A program made the translations under genes and the position numbers. From assembly GCA_041394185.1 (NCBI GenBank), contig JAWKIQ010000004.1, positions 372,001 through 436,000 of the forward strand: a stretch of 64,000 nt of DNA, in the 5' to 3' direction. The notes beneath the pieces were generated by a model. The model had not been told where the DNA came from and searched no databases. It saw only the letters and a list, made by a program, of their open reading frames with translations. Origin of the DNA: Acidimicrobiales bacterium (GTDB lineage Bacteria; Actinomycetota; Acidimicrobiia; Acidimicrobiales; Poriferisodalaceae). Shown here in pieces: positions 43,119 through 52,049 of the stretch. Each line of letters starts with the position of its first letter. Within the stretch, counting starts at the first letter, position 1.

Positions 43119-44351
43119 TCAGTCGAGTTCGGTCACGATGCGCAGGTCGCCTTCGAGGGTTCGATGCACCGGACACCGATCGGCGATGCGCAGCAGGCTG
43201 GCCCGGTCGTCTTCGGTGAGCTGATCGCCCTCTACCGAGATGACCCGGGTGATGCGATCTACCCGGCACGGGTTGCCGCGCTCGTCAAGGCAGTCGTCGG
43301 CGTGAATACGGTCGTGGCGCAGGTGAACGGCGACATGTTCGAGGGGCATGCCCTTGCGGTCGGCGTACATGCGCAGGGTCATCGACGTGCACGATCCGAG
43401 TGCGGCCAACAACAAGTCGTACGGGTTGGGCCCGGTGTCGTCGCCGACCCCTGGTGGCTCGTCGGCTGCGAAGGTGTGATTGCCGGCGACCACACGTTGG
43501 GCGAAGTGGTTGTCGCCGGTGTGGGTCTCCTCGACCAGCACGTATCCGTCGGGCAGCGGCTCGTCGTCGTGTGGCGCCGCGTCCACCTCGTCGAGATATC
43601 GGCTGGCCCACGCGGCCAACAGGTCGGCGACGTAGCGCGAGTCGTTTCGCTTGGACAGGAGGTGATCGGCGCCGTCTAGCGAGACGAAGCTCTTCGGGTG
43701 GCGCGCGGCCTGATAGATGCGTCGGGCGTGGTCGACGTCGACGATGTCGTCGGTGGGCGAGTGCATTATCAACACTGCAGCGTCGAGGTTGGCCAGGGCA
43801 TCGGCCAACGACTGGGCGCACACATCGTCGATGAACTGGCGCCTGATCGTGAAGCTGCGGCCGGCGAGCCTGACCTCGGCCTCGCCCGTCTGGTCGATGA
43901 GGTCCCGTTCGGTCGGCCCGATGAGGCCGGCCACATGCCCGACGTCGGAGGGTGCCCCGATTGTGGCAACGGCGCGCACCTCGGGAATGTGGGCCGCCGC
44001 GGCCAGCACTGCGGCGCCGCCGAGGCTATGGCCCACCAGCAACTGGGGTGCGCCGACCGTGGTGCGCAGGTGGTCGGCGGCCGCGACCAGGTCGTCGACG
44101 TTGGACGAGAAGTTGGTGTTGGCGAAGTCGCCGTCGCTGGAACCCAGGCCGGTGAAGTCGAATCTCAACACCGCGTATCCGGCCTGCACCAGGCGGGAAC
44201 CGATGCGGCTGGCTGCGGCTATGTCCTTGCCGCACGTGAAGCAGTGCGCGAAGAGGGCCACCCCGATGACCGGCCCGTCTGGCCGGTCGAGCCTGCAGGC
44301 AAGGGTGTCGCCCAGGGCGCTGGTGAACTCGCAACGTTCGTGTGAAGCCAT
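43119..44351 (-). CDS. Bifunctional alpha/beta hydrolase - OsmC family protein
   Basis: This 410-aa fusion has an N-terminal serine hydrolase at about 1-255 (nucleophile GHSLGG 107-112, Asp near 201, His230 in GADH) and a C-terminal OsmC/Ohr domain at about 265-410 with redox cysteines at 321 (GSCTSM) and 393 (CPVH). OsmC domains reduce organic hydroperoxides. The fusion is known in other bacteria. ATG 44351 is the start. Confidence 0.92.
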   Translation of the reverse strand: MASHERCEFTSALGDTLACRLDRPDGPVIGVALFAHCFTCGKDIAAASRIGSRLVQAGYAVLRFDFTGLGSSDGDFANTNFSSNVDDLVAAADHLRTTVGAPQLLVGHSLGGAAVLAAAAHIPEVRAVATIGAPSDVGHVAGLIGPTERDLIDQTGEAEVRLAGRSFTIRRQFIDDVCAQSLADALANLDAAVLIMHSPTDDIVDVDHARRIYQAARHPKSFVSLDGADHLLSKRNDSRYVADLLAAWASRYLDEVDAAPHDDEPLPDGYVLVEETHTGDNHFAQRVVAGNHTFAADEPPGVGDDTGPNPYDLLLAALGSCTSMTLRMYADRKGMPLEHVAVHLRHDRIHADDCLDERGNPCRVDRITRVISVEGDQLTEDDRASLLRIADRCPVHRTLEGDLRIVTELD

Positions 44352-44399
44352 GGGGTGGAAACTCCTGTGCTGGTGGCGAGATTCCCGAGGGTTGGAAGA

Positions 44400-45107
44400 T
44401 CAGTGTGTCAACAGTCCCTCGGCGGCCAGGTAGCTGTCTTCGTTGAGGGTCTCGATGACGCGGCGTCCCTGCCCGAACAGCATTCGGTGGCTCGACGCGT
44501 GGTATGGCCGAAAGAACATGTCGGGCACCAGTCCCAGGACCTCTGCCAGGTAGGCGTTGATGACCCCGCCATGACATGCGATGACGATGGTTTCGCCCGG
44601 ATGGTCGACGATGGCCGACTCGACTGCCCAACCCACGCGCCGGCGGAAATCGGCCGACGTCTCGGTGTATGGATACGAGTCCCATTTCTGGGTCTGCACG
44701 AAGCGCTCCCAGACTCCGCCCAGCGCCTTTTCTCCCAGTACGTCGACCGCACGTCGATCTTGGGGCAGTTCGCTGTACATGTGGATCTCGGCCAGCTCGT
44801 CGATGACCTGGACCTCGAGCCCGTGGTGTGAGGCGATGGCCTTGCCCGTGTCGTTGGCACGCTTGAGACGCGATGAATACACAGCGGTGATGGGGCGTTC
44901 GGCGAGCCACCGCCCCACACATTCGGCTTGGGCCTGACCCAGCTCTGACAGGGGAGGGTCTACCCAGTCGGCGGCGACCGAGGTCTTGGGATCTGGCCAC
45001 TGTTGTTGGCCGTGGCGCACGAAGATGACCGTGCCGGTGCCCTCCTGGTTTGTCAGAAAGGCCCTGTCTATGGGGGATGGGGCGCGAACGTTTGCGGGGT
45101 TGGCCAT
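44400..45107 (-). CDS. Histidine phosphatase family protein
   Basis: This 235-aa protein has the phosphoglycerate-mutase-like catalytic RHG (31-33) and a late His in CHGGV, with the usual Arg and Glu in SSRLKRAN and ELAEI. It would form a phosphohistidine intermediate. The substrate is unknown. ATG 45107 is the start, divergent from the LLM gene. Confidence 0.9.
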   Translation of the reverse strand: MANPANVRAPSPIDRAFLTNQEGTGTVIFVRHGQQQWPDPKTSVAADWVDPPLSELGQAQAECVGRWLAERPITAVYSSRLKRANDTGKAIASHHGLEVQVIDELAEIHMYSELPQDRRAVDVLGEKALGGVWERFVQTQKWDSYPYTETSADFRRRVGWAVESAIVDHPGETIVIACHGGVINAYLAEVLGLVPDMFFRPYHASSHRMLFGQGRRVIETLNEDSYLAAEGLLTH

Positions 45108-45194
45108 CTCGTCATTACAGCACGGCGACTGGTCACGCCCGACCGCGTCACCGGGCCGCTAGCCTTCGGGACTCGCAGTTGGGAGGTCGCTCCA

Positions 45195-46016
45195 ATGAAG
45201 ATCGAGGTCTGCCTGTCGACCTTCAACGCCAGCTGGGGCCAGCTGGCCGACGCTGCGGGAACCGCGGAAGAGTTGGGCATCGGCGGGTTGTGGGCGATGG
45301 ACCACCTCACAGGCATCGTTCACGAACGCGACCACGTGCTCGAGTGTTTCGCGGTGCTGGGTGGTCTGGCGGCCATCACATCACGTGCTCGCCTGGGCAC
45401 ACTGGTGGCGAACGCCGGCCTGCGCAATCCGGCCCTGCTGGCGCAAACGGCAGCGACGTTGCACGACCAGACCGACGGCCGTTTCGTGTTGGGTGTGGGC
45501 GCAGGTGGCGGAGCGGGCAGCCCGTACGCGGTCGAGCTCGAGCGGGTCGGCATAGACCATCGGCCCGACCCCATCAGGCGTCAGCGGGTCGAGGAGGTGA
45601 TCGACGTCGTCAAGCACCTGTGGAACGGCAACGACGACACCTACGTCGGCAGCCACCACCGTGTGGGGCCCGCCGAGGGGTTCATGCAGCCCCAGGTTCA
45701 CCCGCCCGTGCTGGTCGCCGGGTTTGGCCCCAAGATGGCTGCGCTGGCCGGTCGCAAGGCCGACATGTTCAACACCATCGCCACCCACCCCGATCTCGAG
45801 ATGCTGTTCGCCGCTGTGCGCGACTCGGCCGAGCAGGCCCAGCGTGCAGAGCCCGAGCGCACCGTGTTCTCGGGCGACGAGCGCCACTGGCTCGACCCTT
45901 ACAGCCCAGAGCGCAAGTCGCTGGACCAGGCGGCCGCCCAGACGCTGGTGATGATTCTGTATCAGCCCTTCGACCGCGACCTGCTGGCCGCCATTGCCGA
46001 GGCTTCCGAAGGCTGA
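45195..46016 (+). CDS. LLM class flavin/F420-dependent oxidoreductase
   Basis: This 273-aa protein starts at ATG 45195 behind GGGAGG. It begins MKIEVCLSTFNASW and has LWAMDHLTG, LGTLVANAGLRNPALLAQ and FVLGVGAGGG, which fit F420-type LLM enzymes. It is a little short for the family. Substrate unknown. Confidence 0.88.
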   Translation: MKIEVCLSTFNASWGQLADAAGTAEELGIGGLWAMDHLTGIVHERDHVLECFAVLGGLAAITSRARLGTLVANAGLRNPALLAQTAATLHDQTDGRFVLGVGAGGGAGSPYAVELERVGIDHRPDPIRRQRVEEVIDVVKHLWNGNDDTYVGSHHRVGPAEGFMQPQVHPPVLVAGFGPKMAALAGRKADMFNTIATHPDLEMLFAAVRDSAEQAQRAEPERTVFSGDERHWLDPYSPERKSLDQAAAQTLVMILYQPFDRDLLAAIAEASEG

Positions 46017-46032
46017 CCCTGCGGCCGGGCCA

Positions 46033-46632
46033 CTAGCGGGGACGCGGCTCGCGCCACATCGGCCACATCGATGGGCTGTCGTCGACGGTGATCTCGCCGG
46101 TCACCTCGAAGCCATGTCGTTCGTACAGAGCGCGGCTGCGGGGCGAGGTCGCCTCCAGGTATGCAGGCTCGCCTCGCCGGTCGGCCTCGGCCAGGGTGTG
46201 GGCCAGCAGCAGGCTGCCCAGTCCGCGGCCCTGCGATGCGGATCGCACACCTATGGCCAACAGGTAGGCGTGCGGCTCTGTCGGATGGTGGGCTGCCATG
46301 GCCTCGCCCATCTTCGAGATGCGTTCGGTGTGCCCGGCCAGGGCTGCAGCAAACTCGGCGCCGTGCTTTTCGTAGAAGTCGTCGCGGGCGGTCTCGGTTG
46401 GGCGTGTCCACAGCGCCACCGCGTCGTCGCCGCACTTGGTCGACATTGCGGCCGGCAGATACCTATGCAGGGCGATCAGGCCGAACATCGATTCGAGTAT
46501 TCGAGGTCGAGTCGCCGGGTCTGGGAACGCCCAAGACATCATCGGGTCGTTGCTGAATGCATCGCCCAGCACCACTGCGAAGGTGGCCGTATCGGCGGGC
46601 GACGCAATGGCTACGTCTGGTGTTGTGTCCAT
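46033..46632 (-). CDS. GNAT family N-acetyltransferase
   Basis: This 199-aa protein has the acetyl-CoA motif A region LLAIGVRSASQGRGLGSLLL (with Q/RxxGxG) and LYERHGFEV near the end, typical of GNAT enzymes. ATG 46632 is the start. The acceptor cannot be inferred. Confidence 0.92.
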   Translation of the reverse strand: MDTTPDVAIASPADTATFAVVLGDAFSNDPMMSWAFPDPATRPRILESMFGLIALHRYLPAAMSTKCGDDAVALWTRPTETARDDFYEKHGAEFAAALAGHTERISKMGEAMAAHHPTEPHAYLLAIGVRSASQGRGLGSLLLAHTLAEADRRGEPAYLEATSPRSRALYERHGFEVTGEITVDDSPSMWPMWREPRPR

Positions 46633-46671
46633 CCGGGCCGATTGTCGCAGATGCGCGCGCCGGTCGCCGAT

Positions 46672-47208
46672 TCAGGGGCTCGTGCGCGTGCGGCGCGGAC
46701 CCAGAGGGCCAAGCCGCACCGCCGATGCGGCCAGCAGGAAGGCCAGGGCGATGGCCGGAGCGTGTACCAGTTCGTTGCCGCCCGTCTCGGCGATGGTTTC
46801 GTCGGCGACCCCGGCCACCATCTGGGCGAACAGGGCCACGGTGGCGCTGACGGCGCAAGGCAACGACCACCGCGGCCTCCAGGCCGCGACCAGCCCCGAC
46901 GAACCGATGACAACACCCAGGGCTCCGTCGCGGGCCAGGTGAACCGCAGACGAGTCGCCGAGCAGATCGAATGGGTCATAGCCGACCAGCCAAGGCAGGG
47001 CGATGGCAACCACCACGGCGCCCACAGCAGCGCATGCCCATCGGAGAGGCTTGGGAGTGCTGGGCAATGCTTCTGCCAGCATTTCCAGCAGGTGGTCCGA
47101 ATCCGGTGCTTCGGGCGTGGCGCCAATTCGTTGCATCAGCTCGACCACCTCACCCCGGTCGCCCTCGTGCAGGTCGATGGGGTCGTCGCTTCGGTGTTCG
47201 GGTGTCAT
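46672..47208 (-). CDS. Membrane protein, probable anti-sigma partner
   Basis: This 178-aa protein has an N-terminal cytoplasmic part of about 55 residues and four hydrophobic helices (about 58-75, 93-108, 115-133 and 148-165). The start overlaps the ECF sigma stop as ATGA, the classic sigma/anti-sigma coupling. It lacks the HxxxCxxC zinc motif of ZAS anti-sigmas, so the role is inferred from position and topology only. Confidence 0.68.
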   Translation of the reverse strand: MTPEHRSDDPIDLHEGDRGEVVELMQRIGATPEAPDSDHLLEMLAEALPSTPKPLRWACAAVGAVVVAIALPWLVGYDPFDLLGDSSAVHLARDGALGVVIGSSGLVAAWRPRWSLPCAVSATVALFAQMVAGVADETIAETGGNELVHAPAIALAFLLAASAVRLGPLGPRRTRTSP

Positions 47209-47747
47209 GACGCGCGTTCGTCCTGGGAGTTCGAGCCTGGTTCGAGCAGCTGTTCCAGTGCCTGTCGGGCTCGATGCAGCCGCGACCGAACGGTGCCGAC
47301 GGGAATCTCCAGAATCTGAGCCGCTGTTTCGTAGTCGTATCCGAGCACACCGCACACGGTCAGCACCTCTCGGTGCGACCTTGGCAGCGAGTCGATCAGC
47401 TGGGTCACTTCGGATGTGTCGTCCATCGTCGTCGCCGTCGGCGGTCGCAGCAGGCGAAGTTGTCGGTCGACTGCGCTGCGCGCCCTGGCCTCGCGTCGCT
47501 CGATGTCTATTACACAATTCCGGCAGATGCGGATGAGCCAGCCTTCGAAGTTGCCATCGCCTCGAAACGAGTCGAGGTGGCGCCACGCCTTGATGAACGT
47601 CTCCTGTACGGCGTCGTCGACCACCGAGGGGTCGTTTGCGATCGAGCGGGCGTAGGTGTGCACGGCCCGGTGGTGGGCTCGCACCAGTTGTTCGAAGCGG
47701 CGGTCGTGCACGGCCCAATTCAACCCCGGACACACAATGGTGTCCAC
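47205..47747 (-). CDS. ECF RNA polymerase sigma factor
   Basis: This 180-aa protein has region 2 (DDAVQETFIKAWRHLDSF, FEGWLIRICRNCVID) and region 4 (LPRSHREVLTVCGVLGYDYETAAQI, VGTVRSRLHRAR), the whole of a normal ECF sigma. The start is GTG 47747. It faces the copper operon across a 135-bp gap that has an ECF-like promoter, so it may drive copper-chaperone expression. Confidence 0.94.
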   Translation of the reverse strand: MDTIVCPGLNWAVHDRRFEQLVRAHHRAVHTYARSIANDPSVVDDAVQETFIKAWRHLDSFRGDGNFEGWLIRICRNCVIDIERREARARSAVDRQLRLLRPPTATTMDDTSEVTQLIDSLPRSHREVLTVCGVLGYDYETAAQILEIPVGTVRSRLHRARQALEQLLEPGSNSQDERAS

Positions 47748-47783
47748 GACTGAAAGTCCCTAGTCCGTCACCAAGCTAGGATT

Positions 47784-47797
47784 GTGACTTGAGTCAC
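47784..47797. promoter_or_regulatory. Perfect inverted repeat in the sigma/copper intergenic region
   Basis: GTGACT-TG-AGTCAC is a perfect dyad just upstream of the putative ECF promoter. A second inverted pair, CCTAG/CTAGG, lies at 47759-47780. It could be a regulator site for the copper operon or the sigma gene; no binding protein is identified. Confidence 0.45.
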
Positions 47798-47801
47798 TCG
47801 T

Positions 47802-47827
47802 GGAACCATTCACGGGTTGGCTCCGTC
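47802..47827 (+). promoter_or_regulatory. Putative ECF-type promoter (GGAAC-N17-CGTC) for the copper operon
   Basis: GGAAC at 47802-47806 and CGTC at 47824-47827 with a 17-nt spacer match the general ECF -35/-10 form. It is placed about 55 bp before the copper-chaperone start and directly beside the divergent ECF sigma gene. Confidence 0.55.
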
Positions 47828-47882
47828 TACGGTTCGAAGGCGCACACCATTCACGCGCCCCGACCCGGGGAGATCCCTACCA

Positions 47883-48506
47883 ATGACGACATCACGACGT
47901 TTGCTGGCGCTGGTTGCAGCCCTGTTGCTCGGCGGTTTTTCGCTGACCGCATGTGGCGACGATTCCGACGATGCCTCCGGCGCTCCAGACGGTCTCGAGG
48001 TGACGGGTGCGTGGGCTCGCAACAGCCCGATGATGGCCACCGCGGGCGCCGCATACATGCAGGTCACCAGCAGCGAGGACGACCGCATCGTCTCGGCGAG
48101 CGTGCCGGCCGACGTGGCGGGCACGGTCGAGATCCACGAAGTGGTGCCGGTCGAGATGTCCGACGGCGAGATGTCCGACGGCGACATGGCTGACCACGAC
48201 ATGGGCGACGACGAGATGGCCGACGGCGACATGGCTGACCACGACATGGGCGACGACGAGATGGCCGACGACGAGATGGCCGACGACGAACCCATGATGG
48301 ACATGCCCATGACCATGCGCGAACTCGACGGTGGCCTCGAACTGCCTGCGGGTGAAACCGTCACCCTCCAGCCCGGTGGCTACCACATCATGCTTCTCGA
48401 CCTGCCCGATGCGCTCGAGATCGGTGAGACGTTCGAACTGGAACTGACGCTCGAGAGCGGTGCCACCCACACCGTCAGCGTCGAGGTCCGCGAGAGCGCA
48501 CCGTGA
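47883..48506 (+). CDS. PCu(A)C-type copper chaperone lipoprotein with Met/Asp/His-rich insert
   Basis: This 207-aa protein has a lipobox signal (LTAC, Cys24) and a PCuAC fold (GAWARNSPMMATAGAAYMQV, PGGYHIMLLDL). The loop after the conserved His (IHEVVPVEM) is expanded at residues about 91-143 by tandem repeats of (D/E)MADxDMGDD type rich in Met, Asp and His, likely extra copper ligands. Normal PCuAC proteins have only a short H..M loop here. It would carry copper to cytochrome oxidase outside the membrane. It is first in an operon with SCO1 and a cupredoxin. Confidence 0.92.
   Translation: MTTSRRLLALVAALLLGGFSLTACGDDSDDASGAPDGLEVTGAWARNSPMMATAGAAYMQVTSSEDDRIVSASVPADVAGTVEIHEVVPVEMSDGEMSDGDMADHDMGDDEMADGDMADHDMGDDEMADDEMADDEPMMDMPMTMRELDGGLELPAGETVTLQPGGYHIMLLDLPDALEIGETFELELTLESGATHTVSVEVRESAP
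48183..48272 (+). repeat. 45-bp tandem repeat, two copies, in the PCuAC gene
   Basis: Two consecutive 45-bp units (48183-48227 and 48228-48272) differ only near the last codon (GGC against GAC). They encode the Asp/Met/His-rich copper-loop insert and are flanked by partial GAGATGGCCGACGAC units. Confidence 0.92.
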
Positions 48507-49111
48507 TCTCGCTGAGGTCGGCCGCGTTGGCGGCGGTGGTCGCCGTATCCCTCGTACTGGCTGCCTGCGGGGGTGACGAACACACCTTCGCTGGCTACGA
48601 GCGCACCCCGACGCCCAACGTGGCCGACCTCAGCTTGCCTTCGGTCGAGGCCGACGGCTCGCAGACGCCGTTCAACTTCGTCGCCGAAGAAGGCGGCCTG
48701 CTGCTGGTCTACTTCGGATACACCCGTTGCCCCGATGTGTGCCCGACGACGCTGGCCGACGTGCGCCAGGCGCTGCGCGACATCGGTGACGACGCCGACC
48801 GCGTCGACTTGGCCATGGTGTCGATCGACCCGCTCGTCGACACACCCGAGATCCTCACCAACTACGTGCGCTCGTTCGTCGACGGTTCGGTGGCTCTGCG
48901 CAGCGAAGACGAGGCTGTGTTGCGTCCGGTGGCCAACGGATTCGGCGCAGACTACGGAACCACCGAGGTCGACGGCGACAGCGAGGTGTTTCACACAGCT
49001 TCGTTGTATGCCATCGACGATCGCGGAGACATGGTTCTGATCTGGTCGTTCGGCACGCCGGCGTCGGGCATCGCCGCCGACCTCGAACATCTCCTCGACC
49101 AGGTTGCCTGA
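48503..49111 (+). CDS. SCO1/SenC family copper protein
   Basis: This 202-aa lipoprotein (lipobox LAAC, Cys22) has the copper motif CPDVCP (Cys76, Cys80) and the conserved His164 in VFHTAS, the full SCO1 ligand set. It would insert copper into the CuA site of cytochrome c oxidase. The start is GTG 48503, overlapping the previous stop by 4 bp. Confidence 0.94.
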   Translation: MISLRSAALAAVVAVSLVLAACGGDEHTFAGYERTPTPNVADLSLPSVEADGSQTPFNFVAEEGGLLLVYFGYTRCPDVCPTTLADVRQALRDIGDDADRVDLAMVSIDPLVDTPEILTNYVRSFVDGSVALRSEDEAVLRPVANGFGADYGTTEVDGDSEVFHTASLYAIDDRGDMVLIWSFGTPASGIAADLEHLLDQVA

Positions 49112-49491
49112 TGATCGACCGGCGTCTGCGGGCAATGCTCATGTTCGTCGCCGCGTTGTTGTCCTTGGCCATGGTCGGTTCGTGCGCAGACTCGTCCGAC
49201 AACTCGAACGACGCCATGCCTCCTGCCGACTACAACTATCTGATACCCGCCGGCTACGGAGAGCTGCTGGAAACCGGTGAGGCCCCCGAGGTCTTCCCCG
49301 CCTCGCTCGATGTGGTGCTGGGCGAGGAGATCGAGATCGTCAACGAAGACGACAGGGGACACGTCATCGGACCGTTCTACGTCGGCGCCAACGAGCGAAT
49401 CAGACACACCTTCTCGGTACCTGGCATCTACTCGGGCTCGTGCAGCGTGCACGAGAGCGGTCAGGTGGTGCTGACCGTTCACGAGACCTAG
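49111..49491 (+). CDS. Cupredoxin-like lipoprotein
   Basis: This 126-aa protein has a lipobox (VGSC, Cys25) and a plastocyanin-like domain with His84 (DRGHVIG), Cys111 and His114 (GSCSVHESG), a probable blue-copper site; a fourth Met ligand is not obvious. ATG 49111 overlaps the SCO1 stop by one base. It completes the copper operon. Confidence 0.85.
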   Translation: MIDRRLRAMLMFVAALLSLAMVGSCADSSDNSNDAMPPADYNYLIPAGYGELLETGEAPEVFPASLDVVLGEEIEIVNEDDRGHVIGPFYVGANERIRHTFSVPGIYSGSCSVHESGQVVLTVHET

Positions 49492-49536
49492 ACGGGTTCC
49501 CAATGCTGGGCTAGACCCAGTCGTCCTCGGGTTCGT

Positions 49537-49977
49537 TCAATAGTTGCCCAGCACGCGCACTGGCTTCACGAACACGGCGGTGCGTCGTTCGTCGCGCATG
49601 ACGCGGTCGTATTCGTCCCAGTTGTCGTGGGTGCCGCCCGCAGCGGTGAACACCTCTCGCAGCAACAGCCGCAGGGCCTCGGCATCGAACTGGTCGGCGG
49701 GATCGTCTGGGCCTATCAGGGTGGCGGGCCCGGTCACCGACCGCCAGCGCCACCCTCTGCGAACAGCGACGGTGACCTCGGATCCGTTGCGGATGTGGGT
49801 GAGCCTTGCGGCGCGGCCCGCCGACACGAATGCCACGCATGGGCCGAGTCCGGCCGTGTCGGTGACTCCGCAGTTGACGACGCTCGACAACACGCGGCCG
49901 TCGGCCTGAACGGTGCTGACGACGGCGAGGCCGTGTTCTTCGTGCAGGTACTGGGCGACTTCGTCGATCGATGGCAT
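49537..49977 (-). CDS. PPOX class F420-dependent protein
   Basis: This 146-aa split-barrel protein has GLAVVSTVQADGRVLSSVVN and RRGWRWRSVTGPATLIG, the pattern of pyridoxamine-5'-phosphate-oxidase-like F420 enzymes. ATG 49977 is the start. It lies 9 bp after the GGDEF/EAL stop on the same strand. Substrate unknown. Confidence 0.88.
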   Translation of the reverse strand: MPSIDEVAQYLHEEHGLAVVSTVQADGRVLSSVVNCGVTDTAGLGPCVAFVSAGRAARLTHIRNGSEVTVAVRRGWRWRSVTGPATLIGPDDPADQFDAEALRLLLREVFTAAGGTHDNWDEYDRVMRDERRTAVFVKPVRVLGNY

Positions 49978-49986
49978 GCCGCCAAT

Positions 49987-51996
49987 CTAGGTGAGCGCCG
50001 CCTCGAGGCCTTCGTAGGCCATCGGCTTGGCCATGAAGAACCCCTGCCCCAGATGGCAACCCACCGACAGCAACATGTCGAGCTGGTCTTGGTCGGCGAT
50101 GCCTTCGGCGACGACGCTCATGCCGGTGCTCTGGGCCAGCCCCACCAGGGCCGCGATGACCGAGCGGCGCTGGGCGTCGTCGACCACCCCGGCCACGAAC
50201 GAGCGGTCGATCTTGATGCGGTCTATCGGAAACGACACCAGGTGGGTCAAAGACGAATAGCCGGTGCCGAAGTCGTCGACGGCAATGCCCACGCCTTGCT
50301 CTGCGAGCGCGGCCAGGTTTGCCGGCACGACTCGGCCGGTGCGGCCACCGCGGCCCAGGATCGAACGTTCGGAGATCTCGATCGTGAACCTGTCCGGGCT
50401 GATGTCGCAGCCGTTCAGTGCGCTGGTGAGCGTGCTTGCGTAGTCGGGGTTGGTCACCTCGTCGGCCGAGGCGTTCACCGAGATCGACGGCTCGAGCCCG
50501 GTGCGGTCCCTCAGCCGCCCGAGATCCTGGCAGATGGTCTCGATGGTTGCAGCGCCCAGGCGCAGGCCCAGGCCGATGTCCTCGACGATGTCTATGAAGT
50601 CGGCCGGCAGCAACAGTCCCAGCTCGGGGTGGTTCCAACGGCTGAGCGCCTCGAACCCCACCCAGCGGTTGGTCTGCAGATCGATGATGGGCTGATAGTG
50701 AACGGTGAACTCGTCGCGTTCGAAAGCGTGCGTGACGCCGTCGGCGAGCCTGCGGCGGGTGGCGATGTTGCGCAGGCTCGGCGTGTGTTTGACGTCGTTC
50801 TTCACTGCGTACATGGCGTTGTCGGCCTCGGCCAGGACGGTGTCGGGGTCGTCGCCTGGTGTTGCCGCCACGACCCCGACACTGGCCGAGATCTGAACAA
50901 CCCCGACCGAAAGTCGAAAGGGCGTCGACAAGGCACTGACGATGCGCTCGGCAAGATCGTCGGTGGAAATGCCGGCGTCGGGCATCACCGCTATGAACTC
51001 GTCACCCCCGAAGCGGGCAACGACGTCATCGTCGCGCAGCGCGTCGCGCAGCCGCGCTGCCACCATGGTCAACAGCTCGTCACCGGTTTCGTGCCCGTAG
51101 AGATCGTTCACCGGTTTGAACCGGTCGAGGTCGATGAACGCAACCGCCACCGGACCGGCCTCTCGACAGTTCGGGTCGAGCCGCCTCGCGAGTTCCTCCG
51201 AGAGTCGGCCGCGATTGGCCAAGCCGGTCAGCGGGTCGTGTCCGGCCATGTGTTCGAGTTCTGTGCGCGCTCGCCACAGCTCGCTGATGTCGTGGCCCGA
51301 AACGACCAGACCCCCCACGGTGGGGTCGTCGATCAGGTTCACTATCGACAGCTGGCACGGAATCGCATCGCGGTCGCGTCCGGCGAGCAGTACTTCGGTC
51401 GTCACCCGCCGCTGCGCTTCCGACTTGGCCTTGTCGATGGCTCGGACCATTCGCGGCTGGTCGGCTTCGATGACCAGGTCGACCAGGCTGCGTCCTATCG
51501 TCGCTTCCGGCCCGAAGCCCGTCAGGCGGATCATCGCTGCCGACACGGCGCTGATGGTGGCATCGGCGTCAGCCAGGATCGTGAGGCTCGCCGCGTGGTG
51601 CAGCACCGACCGAAACATGGCGGTGTCGTCACGTGCGATCTCCCAGCGGCGACGCTCGGTGAGGTCGCGCGCCGACATGAAGATCACCGGTTCGCCGTCG
51701 ACCTCGGCGGCTCGGCCGACCAGCTCGACCAACAGCCAGCCCTCGGCGCTCTTGACCCTCATCTCGATAGGCGTTCCGAGTTCGCGTCCGGTCACCGTGG
51801 CCAGCGACGAGATGGCCCAGTCGACGTCATCGGGGTGAACCATCTCGAGGAGGTTGCGGCCGATCCATTCGTCGCGAGACCAGCCGAAGAGCCGCTCGGC
51901 AGACGAGTTGGCGGCGCGCAGGGTTGCGGTGGAGTCGATGATCCCCACCGCGTCGGGAAGCAGATCCAAGAGCGCGCCGAACCGGCTCGTATCCAT
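49987..51996 (-). CDS. PAS-PAS-GGDEF-EAL cyclic-di-GMP signalling protein
   Basis: This 669-aa soluble protein has two PAS domains at about 1-118 and 122-242, a GGDEF domain at about 250-410 with intact GGDEF (330-334), and an EAL domain at about 425-669 with EAL (449-451), DDFGTGYSSL and KIDRSF. Both catalytic sites look intact, so it may both make and break cyclic-di-GMP, tuned by PAS ligands. ATG 51996 is chosen at the PAS boundary. Confidence 0.94.
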   Translation of the reverse strand: MDTSRFGALLDLLPDAVGIIDSTATLRAANSSAERLFGWSRDEWIGRNLLEMVHPDDVDWAISSLATVTGRELGTPIEMRVKSAEGWLLVELVGRAAEVDGEPVIFMSARDLTERRRWEIARDDTAMFRSVLHHAASLTILADADATISAVSAAMIRLTGFGPEATIGRSLVDLVIEADQPRMVRAIDKAKSEAQRRVTTEVLLAGRDRDAIPCQLSIVNLIDDPTVGGLVVSGHDISELWRARTELEHMAGHDPLTGLANRGRLSEELARRLDPNCREAGPVAVAFIDLDRFKPVNDLYGHETGDELLTMVAARLRDALRDDDVVARFGGDEFIAVMPDAGISTDDLAERIVSALSTPFRLSVGVVQISASVGVVAATPGDDPDTVLAEADNAMYAVKNDVKHTPSLRNIATRRRLADGVTHAFERDEFTVHYQPIIDLQTNRWVGFEALSRWNHPELGLLLPADFIDIVEDIGLGLRLGAATIETICQDLGRLRDRTGLEPSISVNASADEVTNPDYASTLTSALNGCDISPDRFTIEISERSILGRGGRTGRVVPANLAALAEQGVGIAVDDFGTGYSSLTHLVSFPIDRIKIDRSFVAGVVDDAQRRSVIAALVGLAQSTGMSVVAEGIADQDQLDMLLSVGCHLGQGFFMAKPMAYEGLEAALT

Positions 51997-52049
51997 CGAA
52001 TACCCATCGTCAGGTGCTGCGGCGAATGTAGCCCGATACCGTCGTCGAG

